DNA of 64,000 nucleotides from Ruminiclostridium josui JCM 17888 (GTDB lineage Bacteria > Bacillota > Clostridia > Acetivibrionales > DSM-1351): positions 1,424,001-1,488,000 of the forward strand of contig NZ_JAGE01000001.1 in the NCBI RefSeq assembly GCF_000526495.1. The letters are read 5' to 3'. This document shows, in pieces, positions 51,590 through 61,794 of this stretch. The number at the start of each line of letters is the position of its first letter. Within the stretch, counting starts at the first letter, position 1. The notes below the pieces were generated by a model, which searched no databases, was not told the DNA's origin, and saw only the letters and a list, made by a program, of their open reading frames with translations. The position numbers and the translations under genes are program-made.

Positions 51590-52585
51590 TTACTTAAACA
51601 GTTCCGGATAGGCAACCTTTGCTATATCCTCCACTGCCAGTACAGCGTATTGAGATGTTGATGAAATATGATTATAGGGTATTGAAATAATTTTATTATT
51701 CTTTACTGCGTTTATATCAGCAAGTGCCTTATCAGCCTTTATTTTTTCACTCAAAGAATCAAAGTTAATCTTAGTATCATAATACCAGGACGGCAGAATA
51801 ATAATCTGGGGGTTATACTTTATTATCATTTCCTTAGACAACTCAGGCCATCCTTCAAGTCCATCCCTTGATACTGGGTTTATAAGCCCGGCTCTTGTAA
51901 CAATGTCATCAAAATTAGTCCCCTTACCACTTGTGCTACTCATTTCACTGTAATCAAGTACAGTTTGTTTCTGGTCATCGTTAATTTGCTCAATTTTATC
52001 GGATATAACCTTTAGCTTTTGATTTATCCATTCAATTATTTCTTGTGCTTTGGCTTCCTCACCTACAATTTTTCCCAAAATTTCAAGGTTTTCTTTCACC
52101 TCATCAATATTTGATGGTATATTTAGCATAAACACTGTTATATTTGCATCTCTTAGCTGCTTAATGACATTTGCATCTGACATACTATCCATAAGAACAA
52201 GATCCGGCTGCAATGCAATTATTTTTTCCGCATTGGTCTCAGTTCTCTTCCCTACTCCCTTAGCTTCAGCCGCAATATTGGAAACATTGGCATCGTCTAC
52301 ATAATAAGTCAAAGCGGCAATTCTGCTTTTATCTATCATAGACATAAGCATTTCACAAGTACCAAGGGGCAAACTTACTATTTTCTCCGGCTTTGCCTTA
52401 ATAGTTACCTTTGTGCCCTTTGAATCCTCCAATGTCAGAGGAAATTTTTCGGTTTTAGTGCTTGTATTAATTACCGGAGTGGTTTCCTGTGCCTGCTGAT
52501 TTGCATTGTTATTACATGCCCCCAAGATTCCGGTTATAAAAATCACTGCTAATATCAAAGATAAGATTTTCAAATTTCTTTTCAT
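51590..52585 (-). CDS. btuF: Cobalamin-binding lipoprotein, BtuF type
   Basis: This 331-residue protein has a lipoprotein signal (MKRNLKILSLILAVIFITG, lipobox LGAC with Cys at about 24) and a periplasmic-binding-protein fold of the BtuF/FhuD class. Motifs are KPEKIVSLPLGTCEMLMSM, NAEKIIALQPDLVLMDS and YNPQIIILPSWYY. It delivers corrinoid to BtuCD. The first gene of the operon, it follows a cobalamin riboswitch, which supports corrinoid rather than iron-siderophore specificity. Confidence 0.93.
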   Translation of the reverse strand: MKRNLKILSLILAVIFITGILGACNNNANQQAQETTPVINTSTKTEKFPLTLEDSKGTKVTIKAKPEKIVSLPLGTCEMLMSMIDKSRIAALTYYVDDANVSNIAAEAKGVGKRTETNAEKIIALQPDLVLMDSMSDANVIKQLRDANITVFMLNIPSNIDEVKENLEILGKIVGEEAKAQEIIEWINQKLKVISDKIEQINDDQKQTVLDYSEMSSTSGKGTNFDDIVTRAGLINPVSRDGLEGWPELSKEMIIKYNPQIIILPSWYYDTKINFDSLSEKIKADKALADINAVKNNKIISIPYNHISSTSQYAVLAVEDIAKVAYPELFK

Positions 52586-52631
52586 TTTCTAGTATCTCCT
52601 AACATTACATATTTTTACTCTTTAAATACAA

Positions 52632-52663
52632 AAGCCCTTTAAACGTTTTGTGTTTAAAGGGCA
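52632..52663 (-). terminator. Terminator of the cobalamin riboswitch
   Basis: A 13-bp stem (GCCCTTTAAACAC with its complement) is followed by TTTT on the minus strand, between the aptamer and btuF. It is the likely expression platform. Confidence 0.8.
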
Positions 52664-52669
52664 TAATTC

Positions 52670-52870
52670 CATCCGGATTTCAAATAAACACACCCCCTAT
52701 CACTCGTAGAGTTAACAGTGTAAGCATACAGACAGGTATTCTGACTAAGGCATCAACACTCTCCATTCCTTCCCAGTTAATATACCAGTGGATTATATGG
52801 AGAACTCCTCCAACACAGCGGCGGGACCGTGCAGGGCTCAAACCTGCTTCCCTTATCTGTAGCTTTTATT
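52670..52870 (-). ncRNA. Cobalamin riboswitch
   Basis: The minus strand contains a run reading AAGCAGGTTTGAGCCCTGCACGGTCCCGCCGCTGTG, then CCACTGG...AACTGGGAAGG and the B12-box-like AGTCAGAATACCTGTC. These are in the order and spacing of the adenosylcobalamin aptamer. It precedes a transporter operon and a terminator, so binding probably stops transcription. Confidence 0.92.
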
Positions 52871-52992
52871 AAGTTATACTGTATATACTAATATAAAATA
52901 AAGTTAATAGCAAATACAATTAGGAGACATTTTCGTCCAAATTTCTTACTTTAGCGAATCTGTCAATTCAATACCATATATGTCAAACTATA

Positions 52993-54174
52993 TTAATATT
53001 TGATAATCTCTTTTAAAAAACTTTGTCCCGGGAATTTGTTCTCTGCATTAAAAACATCTGCAATGGTGCAGGCTATATCAGCAAAAGTTTTTCTTGTTCC
53101 AAGATTTATATCCTCTCGTATACCTTTGCCATAGATAATTACTGGTACATGTTCCCTTGAATGGTCAGTACTTGGAGTAGTAGGGTCACAGCCATGGTCC
53201 GCTGTAATTATCAGCATATCGTTGTCTTTCATTGCTGATAAAATTTCAGGCAACCTATTATCAAATTCCTCTAAAGCCTGTTTATAGCCTTGCGGATTAT
53301 TTCTGTGTCCGAATACCATGTCAAAATCTACAAGATTTGTAAAAATTAAGCCTTTATTCTTTTGAGCCATAAATTTTAATGTAACGTCAACACCATCCAT
53401 GTTGTTTTTTGTATGTTCAGCAACAGTGACTCCCTTTTTCGAAAATATATCCTCAATTTTTCCTACTGCAATAACATCCAGACCCTTTTTACTTAGAATA
53501 TCCAAAACCGTATCCGATGTGGGCTCTGCAGAAAAATCCCTTCTGTTTGGTGTTCTTGTAAAATTACCCGGTTCACCTATAAACGGCCTGGCAATAACAC
53601 GACCAACCATATGTTCCCCTTGCAGCATTTCCCTTGCTATACTACAAATACGGTACAATTCTTCCAAAGGGACAACTTCCTCATGGGCTGCTATCTGAAA
53701 TACACTGTCCGCCGACGTATAGACTATAAGCTTTCCTGTTTTCATGTGTTCTTCGCCGTATTCCTTGATTATTTCAGTTCCCGATGCAGCGCAGTTTCCA
53801 AGAACACCTTTTCCTGTAAGTTTTATAAACTCATCAAGGACTTCTTTTGGAAAACCATCAGGATATGTGGGAAATGGGTACTTAAGCTGAAGTCCTGCGA
53901 TTTCCCAATGCCCTGTTATAGTATCCTTTCCTTTTGAAACCTCCGCCATTCGCCCATAACTTCCTGTAACATGTTCCGGTACGGGAAGATAGTCCACTCC
54001 ATCTATCTTTCCCAATCCAATACGACTAAGGTTAGGAAGGCTTATTCCATTGCAAACCTTCACTATATTTCCCAAGGTATTGCTTCCTTTATCTCCGTAC
54101 TCTCCTGCATCCGGAAGTTCACCTATTCCCACACTGTCAAGTACAATCATAATCACTCTATCTATATTTGTCAT
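52993..54174 (-). CDS. deoB: Phosphopentomutase
   Basis: This 393-residue alkaline-phosphatase-superfamily enzyme interconverts (deoxy)ribose-1- and 5-phosphates in nucleoside salvage. Metal and active-site motifs are [41 protein letters not shown] with the phospho-Thr, [21 protein letters not shown] and [14 protein letters not shown]. Length is typical. It stands alone, divergent from capA. Confidence 0.97.
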   Translation of the reverse strand: MTNIDRVIMIVLDSVGIGELPDAGEYGDKGSNTLGNIVKVCNGISLPNLSRIGLGKIDGVDYLPVPEHVTGSYGRMAEVSKGKDTITGHWEIAGLQLKYPFPTYPDGFPKEVLDEFIKLTGKGVLGNCAASGTEIIKEYGEEHMKTGKLIVYTSADSVFQIAAHEEVVPLEELYRICSIAREMLQGEHMVGRVIARPFIGEPGNFTRTPNRRDFSAEPTSDTVLDILSKKGLDVIAVGKIEDIFSKKGVTVAEHTKNNMDGVDVTLKFMAQKNKGLIFTNLVDFDMVFGHRNNPQGYKQALEEFDNRLPEILSAMKDNDMLIITADHGCDPTTPSTDHSREHVPVIIYGKGIREDINLGTRKTFADIACTIADVFNAENKFPGQSFLKEIIKY

Positions 54175-54401
54175 ATCTGCTCTCCCAATTATTTTTTAAT
54201 ACTTATATATTACTACTTATATGATACCAAAAATTTGGTTTTTCAAACATAATAAAAATTTAATCTAATATTATTTCCACATAATTCAAAAGTATACCAA
54301 TTTCAATTAATATTGTGGTATAGTTTATTATAGTTCATACAAACAGGATACTTCCTGTACGAGACATCAGCCAAAATTCTATAAGAGGAATGGTTTACAT
54401 A

Positions 54402-55676
54402 ATGAAGAAAAAGATGATTATCTTTAAACGTACTTTTTACGTGTTGTGTATTATGTGTTTTCTGCTTTTAGTCAGCACAACAATAATACTTGCAATAAGC
54501 GGCCTTAGTTCAAACCAAATAAGCTCTGCAGCACCAAAGACCCCTGTTCAAAGCAGTATTGTTGCTGATTCATCAAAGAGCACTGATAGTACTCCTGACA
54601 CACCCAAACCCTCAAACTCTACTCCGGTGCCTCAGTCTATAACAATATCTGCTGTAGGAGATATTATGCTGCATCAGGGAAATCTAAATAGTGCATATGA
54701 TTCAAAAAGCAAGAAATATGACTTCAGCGGTTTCTTTGAATATGTGAAACCCTATTTGAGTTCATCTGACCTGACAATAGCTAATTTTGAAACCGTTACA
54801 GCCGGTGCAGATATCAAGTATAGAAGTTTTCCTCTTTTTAACTCCCCTGACAGTATACTTCAGGCTTTGTCTGGAACAGGAGTTGATATACTCTCTACAG
54901 CCAACAATCATTGCCTTGATTGGGGCGTAAATGGTCTTACAAGGACTATTCAAAAAATCAGTGAGTATAAAATGGTGAACATAGGAAGCTCTGTCAATGG
55001 TAAAGACAAATATGTTATTAAAGACGTAAATGGAATTAAACTAGGTATTCTAAGCTATTCTCAGTTTTTCAACGGCCATGAAGCAAAGTTAAGCAGTACT
55101 GATAAAGCCAAATACCTTAGTACATTAACCGAATCCAAGATTCAAAATGATATAAAAGAAGTAAAGGCAAAGGGAGCTGATACGGTTATAGCTGTCCTCC
55201 ACTGGGGAAATGAATATATTCGTACACCAAGTACCTATCAGACAAATTTGTCAAAAAAGGTTTTGTCATGGGGAGCTGATATAATACTTGGTTCTCACCC
55301 CCACGTTGTTCAAAAATCTGAAATAGTAAAAGTAAACGGAAAAAATAAGTTTGTTATTTATTCCATGGGAAATTTTATATCCGGCTACAGGCGTACGGAC
55401 AAAGCAAAACGGTTAAATAAAGTTTATACTGAAGATGGTGTTATCGTTACCCTCAAGCTTGAAAAAGACTACAAAGGCGGTATAAACATTAAAGATGTGA
55501 CTTATATACCAACATGGGTTGATATGTATTCTTCAAAGAATAAAACTGTTTATAAAATACTTCCAGTTCCTTCGCCTGATGTAAATGCCTCTTATATAAA
55601 CAGTAGAAATAAATCCTATGTAAAACAGTCATATAATAATACCATGAGTATAATGGCAAAATTCAATGGCAAATAA
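54402..55676 (+). CDS. CapA-family poly-gamma-glutamate-type metallophosphatase, membrane anchored
   Basis: This protein of about 424 residues has an N-terminal membrane segment (about residues 10-32), a Ser/Thr/Pro-rich linker (about 40-85), then a PGA_cap domain. That domain contains AVGDIMLHQGN, ANFETVT, LSTANNHCLDWG, AVLHWGNEY and GSHPHVVQKSE, the metallophosphatase-like ligands. The family acts on extracellular polyglutamate or unknown polymers. An ATG at 54390 lies almost on the Shine-Dalgarno, so 54402 is preferred, though its spacing is long. Confidence 0.88.
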   Translation: MKKKMIIFKRTFYVLCIMCFLLLVSTTIILAISGLSSNQISSAAPKTPVQSSIVADSSKSTDSTPDTPKPSNSTPVPQSITISAVGDIMLHQGNLNSAYDSKSKKYDFSGFFEYVKPYLSSSDLTIANFETVTAGADIKYRSFPLFNSPDSILQALSGTGVDILSTANNHCLDWGVNGLTRTIQKISEYKMVNIGSSVNGKDKYVIKDVNGIKLGILSYSQFFNGHEAKLSSTDKAKYLSTLTESKIQNDIKEVKAKGADTVIAVLHWGNEYIRTPSTYQTNLSKKVLSWGADIILGSHPHVVQKSEIVKVNGKNKFVIYSMGNFISGYRRTDKAKRLNKVYTEDGVIVTLKLEKDYKGGINIKDVTYIPTWVDMYSSKNKTVYKILPVPSPDVNASYINSRNKSYVKQSYNNTMSIMAKFNGK

Positions 55677-55768
55677 AAATTGTTATAGAAATTTACAAAT
55701 TAAATAAATTCTTATAGAATATATTGTGGTATATATTGTTATAATTTAGAAAGGTACTTCAAAACATA

Positions 55769-57556
55769 ATGCTTAATAATTATTATGATAGAGTTTTAAA
55801 TGCATTCAAGAATACGTCCTATCGAAAATCAGTAATTGTTTCAGCAATATTAATAATTCTAAATGCATTTAAGATAACCCTTTTCAATTACTTAATTCTT
55901 CCGAAAACCGGCGTAAACACATTTGATTATAAATTGGGGATATCTTTACTTGTTAGTGTTATTGTTTTTTCTTTTGTTCTTACCCTGAAGTCAAGATATT
56001 TTTTTTTAGTCGTGTATATAATACAAGGAATATATTGTTTTACTAATATATCATACTTCCTTTATTACCACAGCTATCTGCATTTTCTTCAGTGGATTTC
56101 CTTGTTTAAGGAAGCAATGATTTCCGCTTCCCACTTTGCCAATCCTATAAGTGTTCAGCTGTTGGTAGTTTTTATTGATGTTCCGGTAGCTATATATATT
56201 TTCTTCAAGTGTTTCAAACCTGAAGTCAAAAGTACAAGGCTGCCTTTTTTACGAAATGCCGTTATTGGCTTATCCGCAGCTATTCTTATAGTAATTGAAA
56301 TATTTAACTTTGCAAATGGACAGTCTGTTGTACAGTTTATGAAGGACAGGTATTCAGGAGAAACACGTATAGTGGAAAGATACGGTACTGTTGTAAACGG
56401 TGTAGTTAATATAGTTCAAAATAACACGGAAGAAAAGCTGATTAATCAATTGAATTACGGTAAAAATACTTCTTCCCCAAGTTCTGTAACTACTTCAAAG
56501 AGTACCTCACAGTCACCCAATTATGTATTAATACAAGTTGAATCGATGGATTCAAATATAGTTAAGCAAAAATATAAAGGCTCTTATGTCATGCCTTACC
56601 TTAACTCATTGATGGATAACAGTGTTTATTATCCGTACACCCTCAGCTATCACAAGGGTGGTGGTACGTCAGATGCTGAATTTTCAGTTATAAACAGTGT
56701 TGAGACTCTAGATGCCTTCCCGGCAATCAAGCTGTCATCATACAGCTATCCTAATTCGGTTGTATCCAAACTTGCAAAGGCTTCATATAACACAATGGCT
56801 TTTCACGGCAACGTGGGAACATTTTATAACAGAAATATAGCTTTCTCAAAAATGGGCTTTAAAAAGTTCTATGATATAAGCTCAATGAATTACGATGACG
56901 AAGGCTGGGGTGCACCAGACGACAAGGTCTTCTCATTTGCTTTTGAAAAGATTGAGAAAAGTACAAAGCCTTTTTACACACATATTATTACAATGACAAG
57001 TCACGGCCCCTTTGAAAGTGCCAGACATTATTATAATAACAAGGCTTACGACGATATAGAAAATGAAATTGTGAAGAACTATTATAATTCCTTTAGTTAT
57101 GTTGATGAATCAATAAAGAATTTTGTGGAAAATATTCAAGCAAAATACAGTAACACTTATATAATAATTTATGGTGACCATACTCCTAATATAAACTCAC
57201 AGGATTTTGCTCAGGCTTCGTTTATAGATGGTGACAAATACTTTGAGTTTGTTCCAATGTTTTTGCTTACTCCTGACCACAAGAAATACAAGGAAGATTC
57301 TTTTGTAGCGTCCTTCCTTGACATTTCCCCAACCATATTGGCAACATCAAATCTGTCATATAACGTTAAAACTGATGGAAGAAGCCTGTTGGATACTGAA
57401 ACTCCTCCGGCAAATATACCTTTTAAAGGCGGGTCCTTTGACCGAAGCTGGTTGTATACTACAATAGCAAACCATAAGTATGTGGAAGAAGAACCTTTGT
57501 GGCGTAAATATCTACCATCCTTTATTTCTTCAAACCTTATCGAAAGACATAAATAA
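55769..57556 (+). CDS. LtaS-type phosphoglycerol transferase (sulfatase family)
   Basis: This 595-residue membrane enzyme has five N-terminal hydrophobic segments (to about residue 180) and an extracellular sulfatase-fold domain. The domain contains YVLIQVESMDSNIV, the nucleophile Thr in GGGTSDAEFSVINS, and metal ligands in FYTHIITMTSHGPF and IIIYGDHTPN. LtaS-like enzymes polymerise glycerol phosphate or modify glycans with it. It follows the CapA-family gene after 92 bp, suggesting joint work on surface polymers. Confidence 0.9.
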   Translation: MLNNYYDRVLNAFKNTSYRKSVIVSAILIILNAFKITLFNYLILPKTGVNTFDYKLGISLLVSVIVFSFVLTLKSRYFFLVVYIIQGIYCFTNISYFLYYHSYLHFLQWISLFKEAMISASHFANPISVQLLVVFIDVPVAIYIFFKCFKPEVKSTRLPFLRNAVIGLSAAILIVIEIFNFANGQSVVQFMKDRYSGETRIVERYGTVVNGVVNIVQNNTEEKLINQLNYGKNTSSPSSVTTSKSTSQSPNYVLIQVESMDSNIVKQKYKGSYVMPYLNSLMDNSVYYPYTLSYHKGGGTSDAEFSVINSVETLDAFPAIKLSSYSYPNSVVSKLAKASYNTMAFHGNVGTFYNRNIAFSKMGFKKFYDISSMNYDDEGWGAPDDKVFSFAFEKIEKSTKPFYTHIITMTSHGPFESARHYYNNKAYDDIENEIVKNYYNSFSYVDESIKNFVENIQAKYSNTYIIIYGDHTPNINSQDFAQASFIDGDKYFEFVPMFLLTPDHKKYKEDSFVASFLDISPTILATSNLSYNVKTDGRSLLDTETPPANIPFKGGSFDRSWLYTTIANHKYVEEEPLWRKYLPSFISSNLIERHK

Positions 57557-57568
57557 GCATATAAAATT

Positions 57569-57599
57569 ACAAGAGGCGGGTGTTACCTACCTCTTGTTT
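57569..57599. terminator. Bidirectional terminator between the LtaS-like and NdpA-like genes
   Basis: A stem of about 11 bp (ACAAGAGGCGGG with CTACCTCTTGT) lies 13 bp after the LtaS-like stop. Its right arm encodes the last codons of the convergent gene. Confidence 0.65.
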
Positions 57600-58630
57600 A
57601 TTATTTTACCAACGTTTTTGATTATGATTGATATAGAGCCGTCAGGGTTGTTTGCAAATTCTATCATATCCCTGTTGTCATAATAACTCAACGGGAAATT
57701 TATCTCAATGCCTGTATCTGTCTTGATTTTATGGGTTTTAAATTTTTTCTCTGCCAATTTATCTGGTACTGTAATGGCTTCATCAGTAAGACCGGCTTTT
57801 TGAATTTCCTGTATATACTCTTCCCTGACTGCAAGATTCGTTTCGAAGACCTCCTGAGCTATTTCATCCACCCGTATTTCATTCTTTTCTTCCAACCCTT
57901 CGGATACAACCTTCTTAAGCTTTGCTACCTTGTCAAAGTCCTCGTCATAGTATTTTTTGCTTATTTTCTGTGTAACTTTATCAATAATTTTCAGCTTTTG
58001 GTTGTCAGACAAATCAGTTGAACAGTTAATCAAATAATTGGACATATAAAATTCTTTTGTACCGTTTATTTCGTAAGCTTTTTCAATTAGCTTTATTTCA
58101 CCAGTTTCCAGACTTATAAGAACAGCCTCATCAACTTTTTGTCCATCCGACGGTAAAAGTGTTTTATGTCTAATAATTGTATTTACCGCCCCTTCCTCCA
58201 TCTGGCTTACGTAGTGAGTATATCCTGTTTTATAATTCAGTTTCAATAACCCCAGATATGGTTCATTGTCTGCAAGAAAATGACAGCATATAAGATCTCC
58301 TGGAGCTATATCAATATTTTTAAGCATAAAATCAAAGGTCATAGTTGCAATGGCACGGGTTACTTCCATAAAACAGCCCAAATCCTCTTTGAGTGCATAG
58401 CACATATCTCGTACCGTATTTACTTCACCCGTAAACTGAGCTTTTTTCAAGTTTGCATCATCAAAGGTTTTGGAAATATGCTTTTCTAAAAAGTCCGCCA
58501 ATTCTCCGCTTAGTTCAAGTTCCTTATCAGAAAGTACAGGAAAGTTTACGCTGTTGTCTAAAATATGCAGGACAGCTCTGTTTATATGAATACTGTATTC
58601 CATAATATCAAGTGTTATCTCCTTTTTCAT
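57587..58630 (-). CDS. Nucleoid-associated protein, NdpA/YejK-like
   Basis: This 347-residue protein matches the 37-kDa nucleoid-associated family: ISIHINRAVLHILD-type start, SVNFPVLSDKELEL, IAPGDLICCHFLADNEPYLGLLKLNYKTGY, and DKVTQKISKKYYDEDFDKV. The E. coli homologue sits on DNA with unknown function. Length is typical. It stands alone between convergent and divergent neighbours. Confidence 0.83.
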   Translation of the reverse strand: MKKEITLDIMEYSIHINRAVLHILDNSVNFPVLSDKELELSGELADFLEKHISKTFDDANLKKAQFTGEVNTVRDMCYALKEDLGCFMEVTRAIATMTFDFMLKNIDIAPGDLICCHFLADNEPYLGLLKLNYKTGYTHYVSQMEEGAVNTIIRHKTLLPSDGQKVDEAVLISLETGEIKLIEKAYEINGTKEFYMSNYLINCSTDLSDNQKLKIIDKVTQKISKKYYDEDFDKVAKLKKVVSEGLEEKNEIRVDEIAQEVFETNLAVREEYIQEIQKAGLTDEAITVPDKLAEKKFKTHKIKTDTGIEINFPLSYYDNRDMIEFANNPDGSISIIIKNVGKIINKR

Positions 58631-58726
58631 TCGAAGTCAAAACCCGCCCTATATTATATCAAACTTTTAATACAAAAAATAATACATATTTGATATAATC
58701 TATTTTAGTGAACAGGAGGAATCTAC

Positions 58727-59428
58727 ATGTTTGGAAAATTAAAATCCTTTATTTACGTTATAAAAGCAAATAGTGCCTACCAAAAAAGTAGTGCCCAAGA
58801 GGCCATAAATTGGTTAGAAAAAGCATATAAAACCGGAAGTGCAAAACCCAGTGTAGTTACAACCTTAGGCTACCTCCTTTTAAAGGAAGGTCATCTTGAT
58901 GAATCATTAAGGATATTTAAGGAGCAGATTAACTCCTCTTCAAATATTAAAGATAATGATTTGTACAGTCTAAAATCCAATTATGCCCTTGCATTGTGGA
59001 AAAACGGCGAACTCGACAGAGCTATTGCAATATATGAAGATATATTCCCCAAATATAAAAATACAATTATTTATGGCAGTCTGGGTTATTTGTATATACT
59101 TAAAGGCGACCTTGAAAAGGCTCTGAAATTCAATCAAGAAGCCATGGAATACAATGATACAGGTACAGTTATATTGGATAATCTTGGTCAAACCTACTAT
59201 CTGATGGGTGAATATGAAAAAGCAGAGGAAATATTTAAAAAATTGATGACATTGTCTCCAAAGTTTCCTGAAGCATATTATGACTACGCACTGGTACTTG
59301 AAAAGTTGGGAAATAAATCAGGTTGTATTGAAAACCTTAAAAATGCATTGAATTACAAGCCAAATTTCCTTTCAGGTGTTACAGTGGAGCAGATTCAGGA
59401 TAAGCTTAAACAGGTTGAAACAGAGTAA
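58727..59428 (+). CDS. Tetratricopeptide repeat protein
   Basis: This 233-residue protein is mostly TPR helices. About five repeats are visible (for example ALWKNGELDRAIAIYEDIF, YLYILKGDLEKALKFNQEAM, TYYLMGEYEKAEEIFKKLM). A short hydrophobic N-terminus is not clearly a signal peptide. TPRs mediate protein contacts; the partner is unknown. It ends at a strong terminator. Confidence 0.88.
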   Translation: MFGKLKSFIYVIKANSAYQKSSAQEAINWLEKAYKTGSAKPSVVTTLGYLLLKEGHLDESLRIFKEQINSSSNIKDNDLYSLKSNYALALWKNGELDRAIAIYEDIFPKYKNTIIYGSLGYLYILKGDLEKALKFNQEAMEYNDTGTVILDNLGQTYYLMGEYEKAEEIFKKLMTLSPKFPEAYYDYALVLEKLGNKSGCIENLKNALNYKPNFLSGVTVEQIQDKLKQVETE

Positions 59429-59450
59429 AATGCTGTGGCGATTGTGAAAG

Positions 59451-59496
59451 AGTTTGCAACGGTAAAGCAACACAAAGTTTAACCGTTGCAAACTTT
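59451..59496 (+). terminator. Rho-independent terminator after the TPR gene
   Basis: A perfect 12-bp stem (GTTTGCAACGGT with ACCGTTGCAAAC) and TTTTTT lie about 20 bp after the stop. The loop is about 17 nt. A-rich flanks on the left may let it serve the convergent SGNH gene also. Confidence 0.85.
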
Positions 59497-59506
59497 TTTA
59501 AATATT

Positions 59507-60199
59507 TTAAAAGTTAAATTCCAACATGGATTCAAGAATCTTTTTATGACCTTTCTCATTAGGATGCATACCATCTGTACAAATCTGTGAGCTGTAGTTT
59601 TTGCTCAGCAAAAAGCCTTCCCTGATATCTATCATTTTGCAGGACATCTGACGTGAAACCCATTCTACGGCATTGTTATACGCTTCCTGCCAACGGTATA
59701 TTCTTGCAACATCACCAAGCCAATGAAGGATATTATCCCTGTTTAAGCCTTTGGATACCCAATTGAAATATCTTTCAGGCTCCAGAGGCGGTAAATTCAT
59801 AAGCACAGGAGTAACTCCTTTTTTCCTGAACATATCAATCATATTTTGCAGGGTGCTTTTGAAGCTTTCAATAGAAGTTTTGGGTTGATGTGGTAAATCT
59901 GGGTTTTCAGCTATCTCTCTCCAGTTAAAATCGCAGTCATTTCCGCCAAATTCTATTATTACAATATTTTCTTTATCTGTAATCATCTTATCTATGGACT
60001 TTGATATTCTGTTTAGGGCTTTTGTGGATGTCATACCAAAGTATGCATTATTCTTCACATTAAACCCTGTTATCTGGGCAAAACTGCTTATACTGTTATC
60101 CTTTATCACTTTATATTTACCGTCATTTTCATCAAAAACAACACCTTTTAAAATGGAATCTCCCCAAACAATTATATTCTTATCAGCTGAATGTGACAT
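59507..60199 (-). CDS. SGNH/GDSL-family hydrolase
   Basis: This 230-residue protein contains the nucleophile block VWGDSILKGVVF (GDS), block III EFGGNDCDFNW (GxND), and the catalytic DGMHPNEKGH (DxxH). No signal peptide is present, so it is probably cytoplasmic. It is likely an esterase or lipase-like deacylase; the substrate is unknown. Confidence 0.88.
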   Translation of the reverse strand: MSHSADKNIIVWGDSILKGVVFDENDGKYKVIKDNSISSFAQITGFNVKNNAYFGMTSTKALNRISKSIDKMITDKENIVIIEFGGNDCDFNWREIAENPDLPHQPKTSIESFKSTLQNMIDMFRKKGVTPVLMNLPPLEPERYFNWVSKGLNRDNILHWLGDVARIYRWQEAYNNAVEWVSRQMSCKMIDIREGFLLSKNYSSQICTDGMHPNEKGHKKILESMLEFNF

Positions 60200-60388
60200 A
60201 GCAATCTCCTATTACCTGTTATTATATGATTAAAATTATGTATTATAATATTAATAATTTATTATCTAGTTTTCAATACTATATTACCCGTTATTGTATT
60301 TCTTGTCAAGCTTATTTAATAACTATGTTGTAATAATGATTCATTATGTTATAATTAAGATAACCATTTATCAGGAGTGATATTCATT

Positions 60389-60991
60389 TTGGATAACAAT
60401 AACATAAATGTAGATAATATAAAAAAAGAACTTAAAGATTTGTCAGCCGCACTTGGCTCATATAAAACAGAAAGTTGGAATCAGTTCCCAGCAATAGATT
60501 TATATATGGACCAGGTAATAACCTATCTTGAAAGACTGCTAAACATTTTTGGGGATACTTCCGATTCGGGCAAGACTATTACATCAAGTATGGTAAATAA
60601 TTACGTAAAAGAAGGATATCTGAAACGTCCCGTAAATAAAAAATATGACCGGGTGCATCTTATATCGCTTTACATTATGTCAATGCTAAAGCCCATACTG
60701 CCAATTCCGCTTATTGCTCGTTCACTGGGTAACTTTAGCAATGAAGATGAGTATCGTAATTTTTACAGCGAACTGACAAGTCTTCAAGACCAGGCATTTA
60801 ATAGCGTTTCTCAAAAGCTTTTAACCCTTATTGAAAATATAAGCGAAGAGGATTATGAAAACTCCTTACGTCTTTTTGCTTTACAGCTTTCAAGCGAAGC
60901 AAATGCTCATAGGATAGCCGCTGAAAAAATAATGTCCTTGCTCAATGAAAATGAAGCATCAAATAAAAATGATAAGGGTAAAAGCAAGTAA
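60389..60991 (+). CDS. DUF1836 protein
   Basis: This protein of about 200 residues matches DUF1836, with a helix-turn-helix-like segment SSMVNNYVKEGYLKRPVNKKYDRVHLISLYIMSMLK. The TTG at 60389 is preferred because AGGAG lies 11 nt upstream; a GTG at 60377 overlaps it. The family is common in Firmicutes and probably regulatory, without a known target. Its stop abuts the convergent ytaF. Confidence 0.8.
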   Translation: MDNNNINVDNIKKELKDLSAALGSYKTESWNQFPAIDLYMDQVITYLERLLNIFGDTSDSGKTITSSMVNNYVKEGYLKRPVNKKYDRVHLISLYIMSMLKPILPIPLIARSLGNFSNEDEYRNFYSELTSLQDQAFNSVSQKLLTLIENISEEDYENSLRLFALQLSSEANAHRIAAEKIMSLLNENEASNKNDKGKSK

Positions 60992-61615
60992 CTATGTAAC
61001 TATTTGATACAAACCTATAATTATCAACAGTATACCCGATATGATGGTTGCTTTTTCTCCTAGAAATTTTGACGCATATCTTCTTCCTATTATTGCCCCC
61101 ACAGATATGGTAATAAGGCTGAAAACTATTACTGCTGCTGACAAGACAAATGCATTAATTCCAAAAACACCTGCGCCAAATCCCGTACCAATACAGTTGG
61201 ATGCCAGTGCTATGCCCAGAAGTATGGATTCTTTAAGTGATATATCCCCGGAATAGTCTCTATCGGCTATACCCGGGTCATCCATTACGGCTTTTATATC
61301 ATCTATGTACTGAATACCGTTACCATAAACCCTTTTAGATTTTCTTCTGTTATTCAAATATCCTATAATTGTAAATATACCCATTAAAATTACAATAGTA
61401 CCTCCAATGGTTTTTCCAAGAGAATCGGAAATGTAGTTTGTCAGTATGTTTCCAAGAAGACTTGACAATAAGGTTGCTATACCCGAAAATAAAGCGATTG
61501 AAATATTTGATTTTAAAGGTACATTTATTTTTCTTGCTCCATATGCCAGACCGATAGCCATATTGTCTAAATTCGGTGCCAGGCACAGTAAAAAAATTGA
61601 TAGAATAACCCCCAC
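60992..61615 (-). CDS. ytaF: Sporulation membrane protein YtaF (MntP-like fold)
   Basis: This 207-residue protein has six hydrophobic segments. Two halves each carry a membrane acidic or Asn motif (LCLAPNLDNMAIGLAYG and LGIALASNCIGTGFGAG). That is the MntP/YtaF arrangement of transporters related to manganese exporters. YtaF is a sporulation-associated subgroup. The start is GTG at 61615 with TGAGGTG upstream. It converges directly on the DUF1836 gene. Confidence 0.87.
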   Translation of the reverse strand: MGVILSIFLLCLAPNLDNMAIGLAYGARKINVPLKSNISIALFSGIATLLSSLLGNILTNYISDSLGKTIGGTIVILMGIFTIIGYLNNRRKSKRVYGNGIQYIDDIKAVMDDPGIADRDYSGDISLKESILLGIALASNCIGTGFGAGVFGINAFVLSAAVIVFSLITISVGAIIGRRYASKFLGEKATIISGILLIIIGLYQIVT

Positions 61616-61794
61616 GGTCTTTTCACCTCAGGATAGTATATTTTCATTTATACGGAATAGTGCGTGTCTCTAAAATGTAATATTTTTTGTAAATCCCATA
61701 CTTTTTTAGTATTTTTATGCTTTTTTATAAAAAAACGTATTGACAATTTGAAATTATGGATGTAATCTTATATTAAATTTAATACCTGCCCTTT

